The position numbers were made by a program, and so were the translations under genes. Shown here piece by piece: positions 8,220 through 16,193 of a stretch of DNA of 34,302 bases (positions within the stretch are counted from its first letter, which is position 1; each line of letters opens with the position of its first letter). The DNA is from Eubacteriales bacterium (GTDB lineage Bacteria; Bacillota_A; Clostridia; Lachnospirales; Lachnospiraceae): contig JAUNAE010000003.1 in the NCBI GenBank assembly GCA_030527765.1, forward strand, positions 1 through 34,302, given 5' to 3'. The notes under the pieces are model-generated. The model was given only the letters and a program-made list of their open reading frames with translations, did not search any database and was not told where the DNA came from.

Positions 8220-8281
8220 AAAAGATCGGACGTTTTTTGCATTTAAAGCACAACAGCAGATCAACTCTCCCTTGTTCATTT

Positions 8282-9391
8282 TTATTTGATTAGTTTTATT
8301 GCTTTGCTTCTGAGTATGGCGATTATTCTCCATACCCCTTCTACGCAGTGAGACGCAAAATATGAACCGATACCAAGTGTCAGGAGGGAAAAAAGTGCAT
8401 TCCCTGTCATAGTTACGACTTTTGCGGGTAAGTAGAAATAGTAGCAAAGGAAAGAGTGAATCAGCCACATATTGGTACTGTGTCTTCCAAGCTCTCTGAA
8501 GAGCATACGGAGATGTGTACATTTCTCAAGCAGATCCCAACAGGCAATGATTAGAAGCGGCACGTAGAGGAGATCAAGCTCAGCAGGAACAAAAGACTGT
8601 CGCAGATAGATGAGCATGGCAAGAAGAATCAGATCCTGAACTGTTCCAAGAAGCTGGTGCTGCTTCAGTCGGTTGTATAATTTGACAAGTGCATCCTCCG
8701 ATGCAAAAACTGCGCCAAGCCAGAAGCAGGAGATATCGGGTGCGCTCTGGCAGAAAAAGGTTTTATAGAGGAAGCTGTTATTATTGAGTGTGCCAAGAAC
8801 TTCACTTTTTCCCAATGCGGGTGCAATGTTGAATACCAGGATACTTCCGAGAATTACCAGAAAGAGCTTCAATTCAAGGCAGCAGCAGTCAATGATTTTT
8901 GCAATGAGCGGGAATGTAATAACAGCGGTGACGTAGCTGGTAAAGAACCACCATTCGCTGTTGAGAGTAATATTGTAACCAGATAGATTCCCCAGAAACT
9001 GCTCCCAACTGAAGACCGCAAACCTGTTCCAGATCCTCTCATCGCTACAATAGATAGGCTGTCTGTTGAAGAACAGATAGGCAATGGGTGTAACAATAAA
9101 AAGAACTTTCCAGTAAGAGAAATAGAGCTTTTTCAGAGTTCTGATAAGATCAAAGCGTTGATTTATATGATTAATGTATAATCCATAACCGCCAAGAAAG
9201 AAGAAAAACGACACACAGATCTTTCCAAAGCCTCCGAAATATTGAACAGAACTGATACCAAAGATGGTGAAGTGAGACGCGAGTGGCCCTCCCGCAATTC
9301 TATTTGGGAAATACCAGAGATGATGTATAAGCATCAGGATGATGGCAATCCCCTTCAATTCGCGTGTATTATCAACAGTAAAAGAATTCAC
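8282..9391 (-). CDS. Acyltransferase-3 family membrane protein
   Basis: A 369-residue polytopic protein with about ten hydrophobic segments. Its start (NTRELKGIAIILMLIHHLW, residues about 8-26) has the family pattern of the acyltransferase 3 group: an Arg, then a GIAI-rich helix ending in His-His. These integral-membrane enzymes move acyl groups onto surface sugars, glycans or similar acceptors. The substrate here is unknown. I chose GTG 9391 because AAGGGG lies six bases upstream; the ATG at 9412 lacks a site. It lies about 100 bp after the membrane-anchored protein gene and is not a usual T4SS component. It may be cargo, or may modify the recipient or donor surface. Confidence 0.8.
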   Translation of the reverse strand: MNSFTVDNTRELKGIAIILMLIHHLWYFPNRIAGGPLASHFTIFGISSVQYFGGFGKICVSFFFFLGGYGLYINHINQRFDLIRTLKKLYFSYWKVLFIVTPIAYLFFNRQPIYCSDERIWNRFAVFSWEQFLGNLSGYNITLNSEWWFFTSYVTAVITFPLIAKIIDCCCLELKLFLVILGSILVFNIAPALGKSEVLGTLNNNSFLYKTFFCQSAPDISCFWLGAVFASEDALVKLYNRLKQHQLLGTVQDLILLAMLIYLRQSFVPAELDLLYVPLLIIACWDLLEKCTHLRMLFRELGRHSTNMWLIHSFLCYYFYLPAKVVTMTGNALFSLLTLGIGSYFASHCVEGVWRIIAILRSKAIKLIK

Positions 9392-9511
9392 AACTATCCC
9401 CTTTCCGCCCATTGCCGATACATAAACCGTAGAGTCCCTTCTAGTAAAAATCAGATAAGTCCAAGCAGACCAACAGATTAACTAATACGTTTTCGAATCC
9501 CGTATCACTCT

Positions 9512-10192
9512 TTAACTCCCCGAATGAAACGGTATCCAGCTTGTCGAACCCGGGATATAACTATTTGATGTAACAAATGCGTCCGTAGCAGCGAGCACCC
9601 GCTCCCTGAAAAACCTCGTCTCTTTTTTTTCAAACAATGTAACCACAACCGTGACACCATTTTTCTGTACAGCTGCTGTGTACAGGAAATATTCCTGATT
9701 TTCCACTTCCGCCTGACACATTTTTCCCGTAAAGGTCTGGTCTGACTCATCTTTCACAACGATCGGCTCATTTATCCCTTCTACTAATGGGCTGGCTAAT
9801 ATACTTTCCAATGTTCGGTCGATACATGTTGCAGCATTCAAAGTTTCCGAATAAGCATACCCCAAGAACGTTTCAGTTTCTTCCTGCCGCGTGAGCAGCA
9901 CACACAGCTCCGGCTCTTTTAGTGTCGTTGTAAAAACAGAATATCCAGGAAGATCCAGATAATAAAACTTTTCTGTCTCTCCAAAAGCATCCTCCAGTTC
10001 CTCTATTATTTCTGTCGACAGGGAGACTGCAGAATCCGCTCCTGCAGCTTTCCATGCTTCATTTTCCACCAGAGAAGTGTAGCTTTCCGGCAGCTCTGTC
10101 TTACCCATACCGAACATTCCTAAGATCCGTCCTGCATTAAAAAGCAGGACGAATCCAATCACACCAACTACAATAAAGATTGTTCTTCTCAC
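9512..10192 (-). CDS. Membrane-anchored extracytoplasmic protein
   Basis: A 226-residue protein with one N-terminal membrane helix (about residues 5-22, IFIVVGVIGFVLLFNAGRI) after a basic start, so the remaining ~200 residues should lie outside the membrane. I recognise no family. The size and topology would fit a VirB8/TcpC-type bridging protein, but no sequence match to that fold is visible to me. Start: GTG 10192, with GGAGG five bases upstream, overlapping the stop of the giant hydrolase gene (GTGA). The pairing implies translational coupling and a joint role with that protein. Confidence 0.7.
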   Translation of the reverse strand: MRRTIFIVVGVIGFVLLFNAGRILGMFGMGKTELPESYTSLVENEAWKAAGADSAVSLSTEIIEELEDAFGETEKFYYLDLPGYSVFTTTLKEPELCVLLTRQEETETFLGYAYSETLNAATCIDRTLESILASPLVEGINEPIVVKDESDQTFTGKMCQAEVENQEYFLYTAAVQKNGVTVVVTLFEKKETRFFRERVLAATDAFVTSNSYIPGSTSWIPFHSGS

Positions 10193-13100
10193 TCGAACCT
10201 CCAGATACTGATAATCGGTGAACAAGTTACTTCTCGCTCATGCGTGATACCATGATTTTTTCCTTGCGCCTCTACGATTAAGCCCTTCCCATCATAAATC
10301 GCGATATGATGCTGATAGCGAACAATGTCTCCTGCTCTTGCTTCCGAAAGTGAATTGATACGAATACCACCATAGCGTGGAGCAATCGTATCGATACTCT
10401 CACCACCGTAGTAACCGGAGTAGAAACGTGGGCCGTGATAATGCCCTGTTTTCTTAAGAATCAGATAAGCAAAAGCGGAGCAATCGCATCCAGTCACAAG
10501 GCTTTCGCCACCAAATACATATGGAATCTTTCCAACGTATTTATCTGCTTCCGCTACGATATCCATACCTGCTGAATAGCCCTGCGTCTGCATCATCTGG
10601 TAAGCACGTTCTGCTTCCGGAATTCGTACTTTTTCTACTTCATGTGATTCCCAATATCCCATTGCTGCACTTAGCGAGGATACCTGCACTTCACATGCAT
10701 ACCAGAAATAAACACAGGCATCCCTCGGAGTCCTCTGTTTCGCAAAAACGTTAGGATCAAACTGCGGAATCTGTCTATCTTCAAAAAGTTCTTTCCAGAG
10801 GTATTCAAGCTGTAACTTTAAATCTGACCAAACCATGCCTCTTGAAGCCGCATATGCCTGTAAAGCGTTCCATCTGCCTCCTGACCACTGAATGATACCG
10901 TGACCGACTCCATTCGACTGGACAGCAGCTGGATTGATTGTCTCAAAGTTCTGACCACCGCTTTCTTCTGCCATATTACCGAGAATGCCGGCAATACAAA
11001 CGTCGCTGAGTCCTTTTCCATGCAGGAAGTTATAGATTTCTCTTGCAACACCAGTTAATGCACCGCCACTTCCTCCGAGGAAAGTTACTTCATGCAACTG
11101 GAAGAGTTCCCAAAAAGTGTCACGGTCCAGCTGGAAGTAGTGATAGATCATAGACATTCTTGACGCATTCCATTCAGATCCATCTCCAAATACGGAGTGT
11201 TCCATAGTCTCAAGCGGATTGCATCCTGCATACAGTGTGACTGTAGCTTCCAGATGATAATGCTCGTTGCATATAACTGAATTTCCGTTGTCATCTGTCC
11301 ATGTTGTTGTGCCGTTGTCTTTCACTTCGGTATACTCCACATCGAAGTTTCCGTCTTCATACGTTCCCTTCAGTATGGCCGCATCTAACAGGTCGCATGC
11401 ATATTCCAGATATTCCTGCTTAATCAGATTTCGGAACTCACGCTTTCTTTTTTCTTCTTCATCCTCCTCTTTTTCATTTTCTTCTTCATTAAGTGACATT
11501 GTCTGTCCTGTAGATATGTCTCCTGTCTTCCGATCCTCAGCAGCTCGACCTATCCCATCCTCGTCATAATTATCCAATGTAATGACGTTGTGATTCGTAT
11601 CAAACTCAATTGCCGACATACCATCGTCATTATCTGTACCTGCTGTCAATACGGAGAGAAGACTTCTAAAAAATGCATCCTCATCATATTCAACGGAGAG
11701 GTGTCCATTCGCATAGGTGAATTCCGTATTTTCTTCATTGTCTATGAATTTCACTGTTAACTGAGGGTTCTGAACATCAATCTCGATATCCCTTGTATCT
11801 GTCCCAGCTTCAACCGTTACCCACTCGGTTGATTCAATCTGTTCATAGATAGGTGTCTGTTCATACCGAAGTACACCATCTGGTCCAACCGTATCTCGGT
11901 ATTCATATCCGATCAGATCACCTTCTGAATATGTTGTCACCTCTTCCTGTACATAGACAGTACCAGTCAAGCGTTTTTTGTATCCGAGACCTGTAACACC
12001 GTTCTTTGAAATACGTTCTTTTTCCTCTGCGTTCAGATTTCTTGTATTACCAGAAACATCCTTAAATGTACCTTTTCTGCATTCTAAGTCCGGCAGATTC
12101 TTAGTGCCATCGTACTGAGATCCTGTCAGATTAAAGACATAGAAGTTTGTCTTATTGTAGCTCCAGGAACGATTGATTTCCGGCTGTACCTGGTTGGGGT
12201 TCGCGTAAATACGATCGTCCGAACCCTGATCATAGGAATCCATCGTCCACGTTGCCTGATCAAATTTAGAGACAACAAATGTGTGTCCATAATCAGATGT
12301 TCCTACATGAGAAACCAGTATGATTGAACCGGGCTGAATAGCACCCGGATTATTTGCTTCACACGTCCAGCCATGTTTTGTAAGCCACTCACGCTCATTA
12401 CCACAGGTCAGATGTCCTCCGTTTTCCGGAGTTTGATCTTTCCAAAATAGTTCGTTTACATCTCTTGCCTGCCATAATGCACGCGCTATTAGACGGTCAC
12501 AGGAGATATAGTATCCTGCGCCTCTACCCATCCATCCACTGGCTGTTTGATACTCACAGGGGCCACTCGTTTCGGTGACAACAGAAAGGGAATTTCCGTA
12601 GATATGATGGATTGCCGGATTTTTGTTTTCAGTCCCTCTTGTCCAATCGCAGACTTTCTGACATTCCTCCAAAAATCTCTCCACCGTTAATCCATTCGCA
12701 CCGGTCGAAGCGGAGCTTGCAATTACACTTCCTGATGTATTTGCACCTGTGTCATATCCAGTTCCGATTGGTGTGCCGGATGCCATGGTAATATCATCAC
12801 GGTATCCCAGTGACGCCGCTTTCTGAACGGCTGACTTTGTATATCCAAACGGATCCTCTTTCGAACTTGGCTGAGCATAGAATGTCCATGTACTGCCGTA
12901 ACGATTATGAATGACTGTCTGATTTGGGATCAAATTGGACCGGCTACCATTTGAATAACTGGAAATATCCGACCAGCAATCATGCTCGTTAATATAGAGA
13001 GGAATCACGCGTGTCCCATTTAGAATTCTTCGAACCACTTCTTTCTGCTGCTCTGTAACCGTGCCGCTTGCCATGACACTTTCATTCCATCCTGTCGATC

Positions 13101-16065
13101 CCCACCAGCGTTCTCTGTTGTATTTCACCATCTCAACAAGTCCCAATCCGGTATCTGAAAACTCTGTAAAGTTCAATTCGTGCTGATTTAAGATCTGGCA
13201 CATTTCGAATGCGACACCTTTTAATGTATAACCATTTTCTGACAAACACTTACGCGTAAGCTTTACGATATCATCGTCAGTATAGGTATATTTCTTTCCC
13301 TGCCAAGTCGCACCGGCAAACGGGTCTTCAGATCCCATATCACCGTAAGCGGTTCCGACCGTTGCGCCTCCTGCTGATCCATATAGCAGTTTATTTTTGG
13401 TTCCTTCCATTCTGGACCGTAGAGTAGCATAAGCAGCCTGTGTCATAGCATCTGCATCACTGAATGGATCCGCTTGCTCATCGTATTTAACAGACGCCAT
13501 ATGCGGCATAAGCTGCAACAGGTTTGTTGTCGCATTCATGTAGCTTTCACCGAACACGCCGCCCATCACAATGATTACAGAGAGAGCTGCCGCAATAATC
13601 TTCTGCTTATAAGTCTTACGGTTCTTCTGCTGATTTCTCTCCTTCTTTTGTTCGTCTGCCTCCTGATTCTTTTTCTTTCCCTCTTCGCCCTTTCTTTCTT
13701 CCGCCGCCTGCTTCTGTACACTTTCTTCTTGCAGGTTTGACTTTTTCCCTGCCTGCAGAGAATTTTGCTGCATACCGGCACCATTTACATCTGCTGTTTT
13801 CGATGCAGATGATATCTTTGTTCCAACCGCAGCACTGCCAACCAAAATTGCTGCTGCCTTTGCTGCGACAGCGAGAATCTTCTGATCCTGCTTATCTGTT
13901 AATGACTTTTGTCGATTTTTGAAATCCGTATTTTCCGTATTCAGCCTTTTGGCGTCATATTTCTGCGAGCCAACATTCAGGCTGTCTCTCGGTTCTATAT
14001 TATCCGTTGTCCCTTTTAATACGGATTCTTTCTGCTGTATAGCATACCTTGCGTTCGCCTTGATGATCTTATCTGCTGGCTGCTGCAAAGTACCCTCTTT
14101 ACTATTCTTTTTCGGCTTTTCAAAGATCGCTTCGATTGGATCTGTGAAGAGGTTATCTTGTTCCCCTTTCTGCGTAAGATTTTTCGAATAATCGGATGTA
14201 ATTGAAAGCAGCTTGTCTGCAGCCGTCGTCACTCCTTTTTTCTGTCTTTTATGTGAGATGTTCCAAGCTGAAACTGCTGTTCCATCTTCTGAACTACCAG
14301 AAAAATTATCTTCCGTTTGGAAAAGACTTGTTTCATCTTTAAGATAATTGCCTCCCGGTATTATCTTACTGCTGGAACCTGCAAAATATTTTCTGCCGGC
14401 CTCCTGACCGATTCCGTTCGATACAATGATTGCTGCCTTTACATCGGTTGCTATGCGAAGGCCATTCACATCTTTCCTTGAATTGCGGCGTGAACCGATA
14501 TCCGCCAACTTCCCATTGACTATATTGGGTTTGCCTTCAGCTACTGCATCGATATTGTCTTGTTCCGCAGGTACAGCGATTCTCTGCCTTTTTTGGGGCT
14601 TCGGAGAATGGGACTTACGTTGAACTTTTCTTATATGTTCCAGCTCATCCTTCTCTGTCACATCTCGTGCAGATTTTTCCGATCTTCCTGTTTTAGATTC
14701 ACTCTTCTTATTCTTGTCTTTGTGATAAGAATCTATTTTCTCATGATCCGTTCGACTTGTTTCTTCTTCAAAGAGTGGAGATTCATTCTTTGTCTGTTGA
14801 ACGTCTTTTTTTTCTAACTTTCCCGCCCCAACAAGCTCTTCACGTATCTTTTTCTTTTCTTCTTTCGTTGCTGCAATGGATGGTCCATGCGACTCCGGCA
14901 AAATACCTGGCATTACAGCCGTTGAATGCTTAGCTTTCGATACTGTTTTTTGTTCTTCTACCTGCAGGCGCGTTTTTCTTTGAAGGTCAGGACTGGCAGG
15001 ATTCTTTTCGTCAGCATCGTCTTGCTTTTCCTCCCAGATCTCTCCCTTCGCAGCTTCTCTCTTCTTCTCCTGTTCTCCGTCTTTTCGCGTATAGAAAGAC
15101 TCTTCTAATTCTGATCGAATGAGATTTTTTTCCTTATCGGAAGCAACCATCCGTCCGACATTTTTTTCGGATGTCACTCCAGGCGTGACTTCTACAGCGA
15201 CGTCCTTATTCGGCTCCTTTACGGAAACCTTTTTATCAGATTGCCTGATTCGTTCTTCGCGTCTTTCGTATGATGTAGCTCTTCTGGAACTATTATTTGC
15301 TTGCTCTTCATCCAGAATCATTTGCATAGATTCCGACTGTGCAGCTACTTCGTCTTCTCTCTTCTTCTCCTGTTCTCCGTCTTTTCGCGTATAGAAAGAC
15401 TCTTCTAACTCTGATCGAATGAGATTTTTTCCCTTATCGGAAACAACCATCCGTCCGACATTTTTTTCGGATGTCACTCCAGGTGTGACTTCTACAGCGA
15501 CTTCCTTATTCGGCTCCTTTACAGAAACCTTTTTATCAGACTGTCGGATCCATTCTTCTCGTCTTATGTATGCCGCATCTATTCTGGAATTAATCTTTAG
15601 CTGCTCTTCCTCTAGAATCACTTGCATAGATTCCGACTGCGCAGCTACTTCGTCTTCCGGTCGTCCCTGTATATCCTGCAGTTCCTGCTGGATTTCCTGT
15701 TTTTGAGCAACAGAAAGCTGCTGTACCCGTTCCCGCTCGATCGGCTGACCGGATACAACTTTCACCTGCTCATCTTCCACGGCCTCAATTTCGTCTTCAT
15801 TGTTCTTATGTTCTACATTTGTGTGTGCAGAAATAGAGAGCGGTTTCGTTTCTTCGCGCTTCTTCCTCTCTCTCTCAAAAATAGAGTCCTCATCTTCTTC
15901 CGAATCGAAGGCAGACTGTTCCTGCGTCTCTTCCGTCTCCTCATCGATTTCAGAAAGCTCCGGATCTTCCCATTGCTCCCTTTCGATCTCTTCTTGATCG
16001 AATCGAATCGGATCGTAAGGATACTCAAATGTATGTTCTAAAGGACTAATGTTCGGCAACGACAT
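10189..16065 (-). CDS. Giant membrane-spanning cell-wall hydrolase (three hydrolase-like domains)
   Basis: A 1958-residue protein. Residues 1-820 are charged and probably disordered, and hold a 100-residue tandem duplication (137-236 and 237-336). One membrane helix follows (about 820-840, IIAAALSVIIVMGGVFG), so the first part should be cytoplasmic and the rest outside. The outer part has a cysteine-amidase-like domain (about 1110-1330, Cys in YYISCDRLIARALW, His in DYGHTFVVSKFD). A beta-rich region comes next, then a phage-tail-type lysozyme domain (about 1670-1770, AGILGNMAEESGG with a candidate catalytic Glu, GIIQWSGGRW). The C-terminal NlpC/P60 domain (about 1830-1958) has Cys in TGCDCSAFAYL and His in YQHHIAIYDGKG. 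This matches the VirB1/Tn916 Orf14-type role of opening peptidoglycan for the transfer channel, but is far longer. ATG 16065 has GGAG five bases upstream. It heads its own transcription unit. Confidence 0.85.
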   Translation of the reverse strand: MSLPNISPLEHTFEYPYDPIRFDQEEIEREQWEDPELSEIDEETEETQEQSAFDSEEDEDSIFERERKKREETKPLSISAHTNVEHKNNEDEIEAVEDEQVKVVSGQPIERERVQQLSVAQKQEIQQELQDIQGRPEDEVAAQSESMQVILEEEQLKINSRIDAAYIRREEWIRQSDKKVSVKEPNKEVAVEVTPGVTSEKNVGRMVVSDKGKNLIRSELEESFYTRKDGEQEKKREDEVAAQSESMQMILDEEQANNSSRRATSYERREERIRQSDKKVSVKEPNKDVAVEVTPGVTSEKNVGRMVASDKEKNLIRSELEESFYTRKDGEQEKKREAAKGEIWEEKQDDADEKNPASPDLQRKTRLQVEEQKTVSKAKHSTAVMPGILPESHGPSIAATKEEKKKIREELVGAGKLEKKDVQQTKNESPLFEEETSRTDHEKIDSYHKDKNKKSESKTGRSEKSARDVTEKDELEHIRKVQRKSHSPKPQKRQRIAVPAEQDNIDAVAEGKPNIVNGKLADIGSRRNSRKDVNGLRIATDVKAAIIVSNGIGQEAGRKYFAGSSSKIIPGGNYLKDETSLFQTEDNFSGSSEDGTAVSAWNISHKRQKKGVTTAADKLLSITSDYSKNLTQKGEQDNLFTDPIEAIFEKPKKNSKEGTLQQPADKIIKANARYAIQQKESVLKGTTDNIEPRDSLNVGSQKYDAKRLNTENTDFKNRQKSLTDKQDQKILAVAAKAAAILVGSAAVGTKISSASKTADVNGAGMQQNSLQAGKKSNLQEESVQKQAAEERKGEEGKKKNQEADEQKKERNQQKNRKTYKQKIIAAALSVIIVMGGVFGESYMNATTNLLQLMPHMASVKYDEQADPFSDADAMTQAAYATLRSRMEGTKNKLLYGSAGGATVGTAYGDMGSEDPFAGATWQGKKYTYTDDDIVKLTRKCLSENGYTLKGVAFEMCQILNQHELNFTEFSDTGLGLVEMVKYNRERWWGSTGWNESVMASGTVTEQQKEVVRRILNGTRVIPLYINEHDCWSDISSYSNGSRSNLIPNQTVIHNRYGSTWTFYAQPSSKEDPFGYTKSAVQKAASLGYRDDITMASGTPIGTGYDTGANTSGSVIASSASTGANGLTVERFLEECQKVCDWTRGTENKNPAIHHIYGNSLSVVTETSGPCEYQTASGWMGRGAGYYISCDRLIARALWQARDVNELFWKDQTPENGGHLTCGNEREWLTKHGWTCEANNPGAIQPGSIILVSHVGTSDYGHTFVVSKFDQATWTMDSYDQGSDDRIYANPNQVQPEINRSWSYNKTNFYVFNLTGSQYDGTKNLPDLECRKGTFKDVSGNTRNLNAEEKERISKNGVTGLGYKKRLTGTVYVQEEVTTYSEGDLIGYEYRDTVGPDGVLRYEQTPIYEQIESTEWVTVEAGTDTRDIEIDVQNPQLTVKFIDNEENTEFTYANGHLSVEYDEDAFFRSLLSVLTAGTDNDDGMSAIEFDTNHNVITLDNYDEDGIGRAAEDRKTGDISTGQTMSLNEEENEKEEDEEEKRKREFRNLIKQEYLEYACDLLDAAILKGTYEDGNFDVEYTEVKDNGTTTWTDDNGNSVICNEHYHLEATVTLYAGCNPLETMEHSVFGDGSEWNASRMSMIYHYFQLDRDTFWELFQLHEVTFLGGSGGALTGVAREIYNFLHGKGLSDVCIAGILGNMAEESGGQNFETINPAAVQSNGVGHGIIQWSGGRWNALQAYAASRGMVWSDLKLQLEYLWKELFEDRQIPQFDPNVFAKQRTPRDACVYFWYACEVQVSSLSAAMGYWESHEVEKVRIPEAERAYQMMQTQGYSAGMDIVAEADKYVGKIPYVFGGESLVTGCDCSAFAYLILKKTGHYHGPRFYSGYYGGESIDTIAPRYGGIRINSLSEARAGDIVRYQHHIAIYDGKGLIVEAQGKNHGITHEREVTCSPIISIWRFE
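15058..15657 (-). repeat. Tandem 300-bp in-frame duplication
   Basis: Two 300-bp units (15358-15657 and 15058-15357) lie head to tail inside the giant hydrolase gene. Long stretches are identical (for example around 15061-15118 and 15361-15418), with changes concentrated in the middle of each unit. Each encodes 100 residues starting EDEVAAQSESMQ and ending YTRKDGEQEKKR. The unit length is a multiple of three, so the reading frame is kept. High identity indicates recent duplication or ongoing homogenisation. Confidence 0.95.
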
Positions 16066-16100
16066 ATCTTCTCCAAAAAGTGCTTGTTTAACGATGTATT

Positions 16101-16144
16101 AAAAAAACAGAAGGCTTTAACATGCTTATCTGTCAAAGCCCTCT
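16101..16144 (-). terminator. Terminator-like hairpin at the start of the giant hydrolase leader
   Basis: Minus-strand RNA forms a 10-bp stem (AGAGGGCTTT with AAAGCCTTCT, one G-U wobble) around a 16-nt loop, followed by G and seven T residues. It lies downstream of the VirD4 stop and can end that transcript. It also falls immediately downstream of the -10-like element of promoter copy B, so transcripts from that promoter would begin at the foot of the hairpin and meet the T-tract about 45 bases later. Confidence 0.75.
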
Positions 16145-16149
16145 CTATA

Positions 16150-16181
16150 TATAATATGGATGAAAATCTTTTTTCTTTCGG
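16150..16181 (-). promoter_or_regulatory. Conserved transfer promoter block, copy B
   Basis: Minus-strand CCGAAAG, an A run, GATTTTC, AT, then CCATATTATA, 85 bases before the giant hydrolase start. A GCTCAAA element further upstream (inside the VirD4 gene end) also occurs before copy C. The -10-like TATTAT is good and the -35 is not canonical. Confidence 0.7.
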
Positions 16182-16193
16182 GTAATTTGAGCT

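Noticed and set aside
8184..8522. 112-codon minus-strand frame over promoter A and the end of the acyltransferase gene
   Set aside because: Overlaps the acyltransferase in another frame and includes the promoter block. Composition is not protein-like.
9512..10192. VirB8/TcpC assignment for the membrane-anchored protein
   Set aside because: Topology fits but I see no sequence support for the NTF2-like fold, so it is left unnamed.
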